Assembly: GCA_035546855.1 (NCBI GenBank)
Contig: DASZVY010000094.1
Span: 62,001-126,000 of the forward strand
Length of the DNA: 64,000 bases
Reading direction: 5' to 3'
Source: Nitrobacter sp035546855
GTDB lineage: Bacteria; Pseudomonadota; Alphaproteobacteria; Rhizobiales; Xanthobacteraceae
Below the pieces are notes generated by a model. It made no database searches, had not been told where the DNA came from, and saw only the letters and a program-made list of their open reading frames with translations. A program made the position numbers and the translations under genes. Positions within the stretch are counted from its first letter, which is position 1, and the number at the start of each line of letters is the position of its first letter. Of the stretch, positions 43,432 through 50,765 are shown piece by piece.

Positions 43432-44522
43432 GGCGCGAACCCCTCGTTCAGCAGCCCTCGCAGCGCCGCTCTGTCCATCCCGCCAAGCCCGAGGCTTTCC
43501 AGCGTGCGGCCGCCGTCCAGAAAATCCTCGCCGCAGATCGCGCCGCCGATGGCGAGGAACGCCGTCATCAAGGGCGTGGCGACGCCCGCCAGCGCCGCGA
43601 CCGAGGTGAAGAACGACAGCCCGACGCGGAGATCCTCGCGCATGTAGCGATGTTCCGTGAGCACCAGCCGCTCGCGCCAGTCGCCGGAATCGGTCAGTCG
43701 GTCGTGGGAGCCGCGGCCGTACATCCAGATCTCGCCTTCGGCCGCGTAGTGATGCGCCAGCGGGAAGTGCGGAGCGCCGTAGCCGAGCCGCTCGCGGATG
43801 GCGACGCGCTCGGCGTCGAGCGCGTCGGTGACGCGGCGAATGCTCGCTTGCGTGCCTTCCTTGTGGATATCCCAGCGCGGGAAATGCTCGATCGGCCCGG
43901 CATTCATCACGATCAGCGGCGGATGGATGATCGGCCCCGCATTCATCAGCGCGCCGGACAGCGCGTCGCCGCAGGGCTCGATGACACCGGGAAACGCCTT
44001 GCCGATCACGGCCAGCGCACGGCCGGCGTCCTTCAGCGGAAACACGCCGACCGGCAATCGCCTGGCGCGGATCGTGATGGCGATTTCATGCGGCCCGTGC
44101 TTGCGGGTCAGCCAGGGCAGGGTCCCGGTCTCCGCGAACGCGACCCTGGCGCGGTTGCCGGCGTCGTGCATCGCCTTGGCGAAGATGAAGGAGCCGAAGG
44201 TCGCGGGCGGCAGGAAGACCACCTGTCCGTCGGCAAGATGCGGCGCCAGCGCGCGGGCGATGTCGCCTTGTGCGAAGGCGGGTGCCGGGCAGAGGATCAG
44301 TTCTGCGCCGCGCACGGCGTCCGCCATATCCGACGTCACCAGTGCAAGCTGCGTCTCGTGCCGCCCCTTCGAATCCTTGACAGCGATGCGCGAGCCCGCC
44401 GCGCGATGCGCCGCGACGGCCTCGGCGTCGCGCCGCCACAGCCGCACCTCGTGGCCCTGCAGAGCGAAATCGCCGGCCGCCGCGAACGAGCCGTTGCCGC
44501 CGCCGAGAACGGTGATCCGCAT
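43428..44522 (-). CDS. Octopine/nopaline dehydrogenase family protein
   Basis: This 364-residue NAD(P)-dependent enzyme has an N-terminal Rossmann motif LGGGNGSFAAAGDFALQGH and a C-terminal octopine dehydrogenase domain (AGPIIHPPLIVMNAGPIEHF, the conserved HP pair, and EGTQASIRRV). The family reductively couples an amino acid with a 2-oxoacid or runs the reverse. It is coupled by a 4-base overlap to the hydroxyacyl-CoA dehydrogenase gene, an unusual pairing. It might handle an amino- or imino-acid released from an aminated ring intermediate, which is inference. Confidence 0.88.
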   Translation of the reverse strand: MRITVLGGGNGSFAAAGDFALQGHEVRLWRRDAEAVAAHRAAGSRIAVKDSKGRHETQLALVTSDMADAVRGAELILCPAPAFAQGDIARALAPHLADGQVVFLPPATFGSFIFAKAMHDAGNRARVAFAETGTLPWLTRKHGPHEIAITIRARRLPVGVFPLKDAGRALAVIGKAFPGVIEPCGDALSGALMNAGPIIHPPLIVMNAGPIEHFPRWDIHKEGTQASIRRVTDALDAERVAIRERLGYGAPHFPLAHHYAAEGEIWMYGRGSHDRLTDSGDWRERLVLTEHRYMREDLRVGLSFFTSVAALAGVATPLMTAFLAIGGAICGEDFLDGGRTLESLGLGGMDRAALRGLLNEGFAP

Positions 44523-44542
44523 TCCAGCCTCCCGCTCTCAGC

Positions 44543-44634
44543 CGTCATGCCCGGCCTTGTGCCGGGCATCCGCGTCTTTTCTTTTTTGCTCAAGAAAGTC
44601 GTGGATGGCCGGGACAAGCCCGGCCATGACGACG
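44543..44634. repeat. Dispersed palindromic repeat, family A
   Basis: CGTCATGCCCGGCCTTGTGC on the left is complementary to GGGACAAGCCCGGCCATGACG on the right, with a T-rich centre containing CTTTTCTTTTTT. It lies between the octopine dehydrogenase-like gene and the CoA ligase gene. Confidence 0.8.
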
Positions 44635-44647
44635 GTAACAGGCGCTG

Positions 44648-46156
44648 TCATTTTACCGCCCCCTGCCTCAGCACAAAATGCTGCACCTTGCCGAGCGCGG
44701 TGCGCGGCAGGTCTTTGACCACGATGAACTCGCGCGGCACCTTGAAGCGCGCCAGTTGCGCCAGCACGTGGGCGTGCAGATCATCCGTATGGATGATCTG
44801 GTCGGCGCGCAACATGACATAAGCCACCGGCACCTCGTCCCATTTCGGGTCGGGGCGGCCGATCACCGCGCAGTCGGCGATGGCGGGATGTTCCAGCAGG
44901 ACGCGCTCGATCTCGGCGGGATAGATGTTCTCGCCGCCGGAAATGATCATGTTCTTCTTGCGGTCGCGCACGATGAAATAGCCGTCGGCGTCGCGGCTCG
45001 CGATGTCGCCGGTACGATACCAGCCATCGCGCAGCGCCTCACGCGTCGCAGCGTCGTTGCGCCAGTATTCGGAGAATAGGTTGGGGCCGCGCACCACGAT
45101 CTCACCTGCCACTTCCGGCGGCAGCTCGCGGCCAGCGTCATCCGCGATCATGGCGTCGCAGAACAAACCGGCGAGTCCCGTCGTATCGTGCCGGCTGGTC
45201 TCGCCGCCGAGCCGGGTATAGATCGCGATCGGGCAGGTCTCGGTCGAGCCGTAGACCTGCAGCACCGGCACGCCGCGCGCCACGATGCGCTCGATCAGGT
45301 GCGGAGGCACCACCTGCGAGCCGGTGGCGACCGCTCTCAGAGACGACAGATCGGTGGACGCCCACGCGGGATGGTCGCTGACAGCCTGGATCGTCGCCGG
45401 CACCAGCACGGTGAGAGTAGGGCGGTCTTCACCGATCGCTTTCAGCGTCGCATCGGGCGTGAAGCGCGCATGGACCGTCACCGTCGCGCCGTGATGCAGC
45501 GCCGGCGTGGTCTGGATGTTGAGCCCGCCGACATGAAAGAACGGCAGCACGGTCAGCACATGATCGTCCGATGTGAGGCCGTGCATGTGCTGGCTCATCA
45601 CGCCGTTCCAGAGGAGGGCGTCCTGCCGCAGCACCGCGCCCTTGGGACGGCCGGTGGTGCCCGATGTGTAGACGATCAGCAGGGGATCGGAGAGGTCGCC
45701 GTCCGCCGCGGCCGGTTGCGCCGCGCCCAGCAGCAGCGACTCGAAATGACGACCATCGGGTCGTTCGACGTCGAGGCCAAGGAGATGCAGGCCCGGCAGG
45801 TCGGCCGCGGCCAGCGGCGCGACTTCGGCAAATGCCTGCTCCAGCACCAGCACTTTCGGCGCGGCATCGGCCAGGATGAAGCGCTGCTCGGCGACCGCAA
45901 GCCGCCAGTTCATCGGCACCAGCATCGCGCCGAGCCGCGCGCAGGCATAGAGCAATACGAGATAATCGGGGCGGTTCAGGCTGAGGATGGCGACCCGGTC
46001 GCCCTTGCCGACGCCGCACTGCGCGGCCAGCCCCGCCGCCACGGCCGCGATGCGCGCGGCGAACGCCGCGTAGCTCAGCGCCTCGCCCTCGAAGCGCAGC
46101 GCCGTCTTGTCCGGCGTGAAGGCGGCGTTGCGCGCGATGAGATCGGAGAGGTTCAT
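44648..46156 (-). CDS. Acyl-CoA synthetase (AMP-binding)
   Basis: This 502-residue adenylating enzyme activates a carboxylic acid as a CoA thioester. The P-loop motif is LIVYTSGTTGRPKGAV, the adenylate motif QVYGSTETCP, the hinge DGWYRTGDIASRDADGY, and the C-terminal catalytic lysine LPRTALGKVQ. The ATG at 46156 (MNLSDLIARNAA) is preferred over the longer frame to 46234, which runs into a repeat. It is in a set with acyl-CoA dehydrogenase and hydrolase genes, suggesting use on a fatty or alicyclic acid. Confidence 0.92.
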   Translation of the reverse strand: MNLSDLIARNAAFTPDKTALRFEGEALSYAAFAARIAAVAAGLAAQCGVGKGDRVAILSLNRPDYLVLLYACARLGAMLVPMNWRLAVAEQRFILADAAPKVLVLEQAFAEVAPLAAADLPGLHLLGLDVERPDGRHFESLLLGAAQPAAADGDLSDPLLIVYTSGTTGRPKGAVLRQDALLWNGVMSQHMHGLTSDDHVLTVLPFFHVGGLNIQTTPALHHGATVTVHARFTPDATLKAIGEDRPTLTVLVPATIQAVSDHPAWASTDLSSLRAVATGSQVVPPHLIERIVARGVPVLQVYGSTETCPIAIYTRLGGETSRHDTTGLAGLFCDAMIADDAGRELPPEVAGEIVVRGPNLFSEYWRNDAATREALRDGWYRTGDIASRDADGYFIVRDRKKNMIISGGENIYPAEIERVLLEHPAIADCAVIGRPDPKWDEVPVAYVMLRADQIIHTDDLHAHVLAQLARFKVPREFIVVKDLPRTALGKVQHFVLRQGAVK

Positions 46157-46204
46157 GGTCTTGAGACTTGTCGGGTACGGAGCATAATTAACCAGGAAAC
46201 CCAC

Positions 46205-46280
46205 GTCATGACCGGACTTGATCCGGCCATCCACCCTTCTTCGAATTGATGGATGCGCGGGTCAAGCCCGCGCATGACGG
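46205..46280. repeat. Dispersed palindromic repeat, family A
   Basis: CGTCATGACCGGACTTGATC at the left and GGGTCAAGCCCGCGCATGACG at the right form an imperfect hairpin, directly upstream of the CoA ligase gene start. Confidence 0.75.
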
Positions 46281-46297
46281 GCACGAATATGACGGAT

Positions 46298-46408
46298 CGT
46301 CATTCCGGATTGCGAGTTCGCAGAACGAGCAAGTCCGGAATCCATAACCACCGCAGGGATTATGGATTCCGGGCCTGCGCCTGAAGAAGGCGCATCCCGG
46401 AATGACGG
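46298..46408. repeat. Dispersed palindromic repeat, family B
   Basis: CGTCATTCCGGATTGCG and GCATCCCGGAATGACG bracket the element. An internal pair, CCGGAATCCATAA and TTATGGATTCCGG, forms a second perfect stem. It lies next to a family A copy, between the acyl-CoA dehydrogenase and ligase genes. Confidence 0.8.
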
Positions 46409-46427
46409 GGGTTGTTGTGCAGCTTCC

Positions 46428-47726
46428 TCACGCATCGCTCTCGCCCGGCTCGTACAGTGCCTCGCGGCCGATGCGGTCGAGGCAGAGCTCGGCGGTCCAG
46501 GGCAGCATCAGCGCGCCGCAGCGGCTGTCGCGATAGATGCGCTCCAGCGGCAGCGATTTCAGCATGGCCTGACCGCCACAGGTGCGGATCGCCAGCGTCG
46601 CGATCTCGTTGGCGCCTTCCATCGCGGAATACTGCGCGGCGTAGGCGCGCAGCACCTGCTCCTTGCTGGGATTGGCGCGGGCCTCGGTGACGGCCTGGAA
46701 CCAGATCGCCTTGATCTGCTCCAGCTTGATCTGCATCTGCGCTACCGCGATCTGCTTGGTCGGATACATCCGCCGCTTCACCGGCGGCGTGCCCGGCTGT
46801 TCGCCGCGCAGGTAGCGCACAGTAAAATCGTAGGCCGCCTGCGCGAGGCCCACATAGGTCGGCGACAGCGTCAGGAACATGTGCGGCCAGCTCGACGCCG
46901 CCTTGAAGTAGACGCCGCGGGGCATCAGGGCCTCGTCCTCGGCGACGAAGACGTCCTTGAAGATCAGGGTGCGCGAAACGGTGCCGCGCATGCCGAGCGG
47001 ATCCCAGTCGCCGACCACGGACACGCCGTCGGCTTTCGCCGGCACGGCGAGATAGAGCGTGTTGCGGCGCGAGGCCTTCTCGCCTTCGGCGAGCTCGGTG
47101 CAGAGCACGCCATAGTAATCGGCGTGACCGGACAGCGATGCGAAGATCTTCTTGCCGTTGACGATCCAGCCGCCCTTGACCGGTTTCGCCTCGGTGCCGA
47201 ACGCAACGCCGCCGGCTGCCGCCGCGCCGCCCTCCGAGAACGGCTGCGAATAGATCGCACCCTCGTCGATGATGCGCCGGTAGTGGATGGCGCGACGGCG
47301 CTCGTGCTCGGCGCGGGTCGCCGCATCCATCTCGAGGTCGTCGGCCAGCGGGCCGGACCACAGGGTCGAGCAGACATGCATGTTCCACGTCAGCGCGGTC
47401 GCGCCGCAGTAGCGGCCGATCTCGGCGGCCGTGATGGCGTAGGTCTGATAATCCGCGCCGAGCCCGCCGTGCTTTTTGGGGATCGCGATGCCGAGCAGCC
47501 CGGACTTGTGCAGGTCACGGTAATTCTCGGTCGGGAATTTGGCTTCGCGATCATAGGTGGCCGCGCGTCTGGCGAATACGGTCTGACCGAGCCGCCGCGC
47601 GGTGGTCATGATCTCGGCCTGCGCGCCGGTGAGGCGAAACGCTTGTGGATCGAAGATCGGCGCGTCGAGTTTGATGGCGTCGAGGTCAGCGGCCTTGGCG
47701 GCCTTCGTGGCGGGGTGCGTGGTCAT
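46428..47726 (-). CDS. Acyl-CoA dehydrogenase family protein
   Basis: This 432-residue FAD enzyme has the acyl-CoA dehydrogenase fold: an N-terminal helical domain (SGLLGIAIPKKHGGLGADYQTY), a central beta domain (VNGKKIFASLSGHADYYGVL) and a C-terminal four-helix domain with GANEIATLAIRTCGGQAMLK. The usual C-terminal catalytic glutamate is not obvious, so a flavin monooxygenase-like or other variant of the fold is possible. It overlaps the hydrolase gene by 4 bases. Confidence 0.9.
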   Translation of the reverse strand: MTTHPATKAAKAADLDAIKLDAPIFDPQAFRLTGAQAEIMTTARRLGQTVFARRAATYDREAKFPTENYRDLHKSGLLGIAIPKKHGGLGADYQTYAITAAEIGRYCGATALTWNMHVCSTLWSGPLADDLEMDAATRAEHERRRAIHYRRIIDEGAIYSQPFSEGGAAAAGGVAFGTEAKPVKGGWIVNGKKIFASLSGHADYYGVLCTELAEGEKASRRNTLYLAVPAKADGVSVVGDWDPLGMRGTVSRTLIFKDVFVAEDEALMPRGVYFKAASSWPHMFLTLSPTYVGLAQAAYDFTVRYLRGEQPGTPPVKRRMYPTKQIAVAQMQIKLEQIKAIWFQAVTEARANPSKEQVLRAYAAQYSAMEGANEIATLAIRTCGGQAMLKSLPLERIYRDSRCGALMLPWTAELCLDRIGREALYEPGESDA

Positions 47727-48532
47727 GATGGCATCGCTTTCAGGAAATCGTCGAGCGCGGCGTTGAACGCGTCGGGGCGCTCCAGATTGGCGAGATGACC
47801 GGCGCCTGCAAGTTCGACATAACGCGCGCCGGGAATGAAGCTCGCCGTCTTGGCCATCATCGGCGCGGGCGCGTTGTTGTCCTTGGCGCCGGAGAGCACC
47901 AGCGTCGGCACCGCGATGTTCTTCAGGGCGGCGCGCAGGTCAAACCCCATCAGCGCCAGCATCATGGCGCGGTAGCTCGCCTCGGGCACCGCGGCCATGC
48001 AGTCGCGCGCCACGTCCATGCCCGCGGCATCCGGGTTGTCGCCGACCAGTTCCTTGACGAGCGACGGCGCAAGCTGCGCCATGGTCGCGCCGCGGTCCAG
48101 CGGCCCGAGCCGCGCGTCGATGAAGGATTTCTGCCAGTCGCCGTCGGCCTTGCCGAAGGCCGGGCTGGTCTGCGCCAGCACCACGGCGTGCGCGATTGTC
48201 GGACTGTTGGCGAGCACCTGCTGCACGATCATGCCGCCGATGGAATGGCCGACGAGGATCGGTTTGCTGGCGCCGACGTCGCGCAGGAAATCCTGCAGCG
48301 CAACGGCCAACGACGGGATGCTGACGTTCGCAAGCGGCTGCGAGCCGCCGTAGCCCGGCATGTCCCAGGCGATGGCGTGAAAGCGGTCGCTGAAATGGGC
48401 GAGCTGTCCGCGAAAGGCGCGCGCCGCGCCGCCGATGCCGTGCAGGAACACCAGCGGGGTCGCTTGGGGATCGCCCGCTGCCTCGTAGCCGAAGCGGCCG
48501 TTGCTGGTCTTGCGTGCTGTGAGATCGGTCAC
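47723..48532 (-). CDS. Alpha/beta fold hydrolase
   Basis: This 269-residue esterase/lyase-type hydrolase has oxyanion strand LVFLHGIGGAARAF, nucleophile elbow VGHSIGGMIVQ, an acid in SGAKDNNAP and a late histidine in AGAGHLANLERPDAF. Related proteins cleave ring products or act as thioesterases or enol-lactone hydrolases. It is first in the operon with acyl-CoA dehydrogenase and possibly the ligase. An operator-like site lies 69 bases upstream at 48601-48614. Confidence 0.88.
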   Translation of the reverse strand: MTDLTARKTSNGRFGYEAAGDPQATPLVFLHGIGGAARAFRGQLAHFSDRFHAIAWDMPGYGGSQPLANVSIPSLAVALQDFLRDVGASKPILVGHSIGGMIVQQVLANSPTIAHAVVLAQTSPAFGKADGDWQKSFIDARLGPLDRGATMAQLAPSLVKELVGDNPDAAGMDVARDCMAAVPEASYRAMMLALMGFDLRAALKNIAVPTLVLSGAKDNNAPAPMMAKTASFIPGARYVELAGAGHLANLERPDAFNAALDDFLKAMPS

Positions 48533-48600
48533 GCCGGTGCCCTCCGTGCTGTCCCGGTGGAGGCGATCCTAGCAGGCCCAAATTATATGAAAAGCGATAG

Positions 48601-48614
48601 TTTTAGAATTAAAG
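48601..48614 (-). promoter_or_regulatory. Candidate MarR-type operator for the hydrolase operon
   Basis: TTTTAGAATTAAAG differs at only two positions from the site at 50705 (TTTTAGGCTTAAAG). It lies 69 bases upstream of the ATG at 48532. Confidence 0.55.
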
Positions 48615-48640
48615 GAGTTGGCCGGGCTTTCAGTCGTTTT

Positions 48641-48733
48641 GTCATGTCCGCGCTTGTCGCGGGCATCCACGTTTTCTGACCGTTCGTAAAACAAGTAAGA
48701 CGTGGACGGCCGGGACGAGCCCGGGCCATGACG
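48641..48733. repeat. Dispersed palindromic repeat, family A
   Basis: GTCATGTCCGCGCTTGTCGC and GGGACGAGCCCGGGCCATGAC pair across a loop with the usual CATCCACGTT/GACGTGGA inner arms. It separates the two divergent promoters. Confidence 0.8.
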
Positions 48734-48804
48734 AGGAAATATGAGAGAGCCCTGGCATTGGGGCATTCTGTTCGGTCCACGCGATACCGACTTCCTTGCA
48801 AAAG

Positions 48805-48818
48805 CTTGAAGCTTAAAA
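48805..48818 (+). promoter_or_regulatory. Candidate MarR-type operator for the SDR gene
   Basis: CTTGAAGCTTAAAA shares a 10-base core with the site at 34526 and fits the nTTnArnnyTAAAr motif. It lies 37 bases before the ATG at 48855. Confidence 0.5.
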
Positions 48819-48854
48819 TATACCGGCTACGGGCTCATCACGGCGAGGCGCAGC

Positions 48855-49616
48855 ATGGCGGGATCGTTGGCGTCGCATCACGCACTGGTGACAGGCGGCG
48901 GGCGCGGCATCGGCCGCGCGATCGCGGCCTGCCTGTCGCGCGCGGGCGCGACGGTGACGGTGCTCGGCCGCAACCGCGCGCCGCTCGACGAGACCGTTGC
49001 GTCCGGCGATGCGCACGCTGCCGTTCTTGCCGACGTGATGGATCCGTCCGCCGTTGCCGCGGCGGTCGCGAAAGCCGCCGCGCGCCAGCCTATCGACATC
49101 CTAGTCGCCAATGCCGGTGCGGCTGAATCCGCGCCGTTCGCGACATCGGATGCGGCGCTGTTCCAGCGCATGTTCGATGTCAACGTCATGGGCGTGGTGC
49201 GTGCCGCGCAAGCGGTGCTGCCGGCGATGAAGGCGCGGGGCCGCGGTCGCATCGTCGCGATTGCCTCGACGGCCGGCCTTAAAGGTTATGCCTATGTCAG
49301 CGCCTACAGCGCGGCGAAGCATGCGGTCGTCGGTCTGGCGCGCTCGCTGGCGCTGGAAGTCGCGGGCAGCGGCATCACGGTCAACGCGGTCTGCCCCGGC
49401 TTTACCGACACCGATCTGGCCGCCGCCAGCATCGACAATATCATGCGCAAGACCGGTCGCTCGCGCGAGCAGGCGGTCGCCGAACTCGCAAAGCACAATC
49501 CGCAAGGGAGGTTGGTGACGCCAGCGGAGGTTGCCGATTGTGTGCTGTGGCTCTGCGGCGACGGCGCGAGCGCGGTCACCGGGCAGGCGATCGTGATCGC
49601 GGGCGGAGAGATATAG
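48855..49616 (+). CDS. SDR family NAD(P)-dependent oxidoreductase
   Basis: This 253-residue short-chain dehydrogenase has the cofactor motif VTGGGRGIGRA, NAG motif LVANAGAAES, and catalytic S, Y and K in ASTAGLKGYAYVSAYSAAKHA. The C-terminal part carries PGFTDTDLA and the GEI end. It likely acts as a 3-hydroxyacyl-CoA or alicyclic alcohol dehydrogenase in the adjacent pathway. It is followed after 46 bases by the enoyl-CoA hydratase gene. Confidence 0.9.
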   Translation: MAGSLASHHALVTGGGRGIGRAIAACLSRAGATVTVLGRNRAPLDETVASGDAHAAVLADVMDPSAVAAAVAKAAARQPIDILVANAGAAESAPFATSDAALFQRMFDVNVMGVVRAAQAVLPAMKARGRGRIVAIASTAGLKGYAYVSAYSAAKHAVVGLARSLALEVAGSGITVNAVCPGFTDTDLAAASIDNIMRKTGRSREQAVAELAKHNPQGRLVTPAEVADCVLWLCGDGASAVTGQAIVIAGGEI

Positions 49617-49662
49617 GCGCGATGAGGCGTGCCTCCGACAAACGATAATCGAGGAAACAACC

Positions 49663-50499
49663 ATGACCAGACACGCCAATCCCGTCACGCTGCCGCTGGC
49701 CGATTACGCGCCAAAGCATTTTCTGCTGGCCGTGGTCGACGGCGTCGCCACGGTGACGCTGAACCGCCCCGAGCGGAAGAACCCGCTGACCTTCGAGAGC
49801 TATCGCGAGTTGACAGATTTTTTTCGCGCCTGCGCGTTCGACGATGAGGTGAAAGCGGTTGTGGTGACCGGTGCCGGCGGTAACTTCTCGTCGGGCGGCG
49901 ACGTGTTCGAGATCATCGGGCCGCTGGTGAAGATGGACACCAAGGGACTGACCGCATTCACGCGCATGACCGGCGATCTGGTCAAGGCGATGCGCGCCTG
50001 TCCGCAGCCGATCGTGGCGGCGGTGGAGGGCATCTGCGCCGGGGCCGGCGCGATCATCGCCATGGCGTCGGACCTTCGCCTCGCCGGAACAGGTGCCAAG
50101 GTGGCGTTCCTGTTCAACAAGGTTGGCCTCGCCGGCTGCGACATGGGCGCGTGCGCGATCCTGCCGCGCATCATCGGCCAGTCGCGCGCGTCGGAGCTGC
50201 TTTATACCGGTCGCTTCATGACTGCGGAGGAAGGCGAGAAGTGGGGTTTCTTCAGCCGCATCGTCGCGCCCGACAGCACGCTGCCGCAGGCCCAGCAGCT
50301 CGCGAAATCGATCGCGGAGGGGCCGACCTTCGGCAACACCATGACCAAGCGCATGCTGGCGATGGAATGGGCGATGTCGGTCGAGGAGGCGATCGAGGCG
50401 GAGGCGGTGGCGCAGGCGCTGTGCATGACCACGTCGGATTTCGAGCGCGCGTTCCATGCCTTCGCCAACAAGGTCAAGCCGGTGTTCCAGGGCAATTGA
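49663..50499 (+). CDS. Enoyl-CoA hydratase/isomerase family protein
   Basis: This 278-residue crotonase-fold enzyme has oxyanion segments GNFSSGGDVFEI and EGICAGAGAIIAMASDLRLA. The first catalytic glutamate position is occupied in the AGCDMGACAILPRI region by residues unlike classic hydratases, so ring hydrolase or isomerase activity is possible. Nothing indicates a signal peptide. It is co-transcribed with the SDR gene and upstream of the anthraniloyl-CoA monooxygenase gene. Confidence 0.88.
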   Translation: MTRHANPVTLPLADYAPKHFLLAVVDGVATVTLNRPERKNPLTFESYRELTDFFRACAFDDEVKAVVVTGAGGNFSSGGDVFEIIGPLVKMDTKGLTAFTRMTGDLVKAMRACPQPIVAAVEGICAGAGAIIAMASDLRLAGTGAKVAFLFNKVGLAGCDMGACAILPRIIGQSRASELLYTGRFMTAEEGEKWGFFSRIVAPDSTLPQAQQLAKSIAEGPTFGNTMTKRMLAMEWAMSVEEAIEAEAVAQALCMTTSDFERAFHAFANKVKPVFQGN

Positions 50500-50573
50500 A
50501 TAAATATGAGCCATCCGAAAGGATGGACCGAAGAGCCCACCGGAGTTCTCAACACCTCATGAATCAATTTTCT

Positions 50574-50658
50574 CGTCATGGCCGGATTTATTCCGGCCAT
50601 CCGCGTCTTCTTTCTCTGAAACCAGGACGTGGATGCCCGGGACAAGCCGGCATGACGA
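50574..50658. repeat. Dispersed palindromic repeat, family A
   Basis: CGTCATGGCCGGATTTATTC and GGGACAAGCCGGCATGACG, with CATCCGCGTC/GACGTGGATG inner arms. It lies between the enoyl-CoA hydratase gene and the monooxygenase promoter. Confidence 0.8.
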
Positions 50659-50704
50659 GCTGTCGCGAGACGATGGCATCCCGAGAGACTTGCCTTCAAA
50701 TTAT

Positions 50705-50718
50705 TTTAGGCTTAAAGT
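50705..50718 (+). promoter_or_regulatory. Candidate MarR-type operator for the monooxygenase-MarR operon
   Basis: TTTTAGGCTTAAAG is the best copy of the shared motif and a near-palindrome. It lies 48 bases before the ATG at 50766. Confidence 0.6.
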
Positions 50719-50765
50719 AATTTCTGGTGTCATCGGTTCACTGCCATCATCTCATGGAGACTGCC

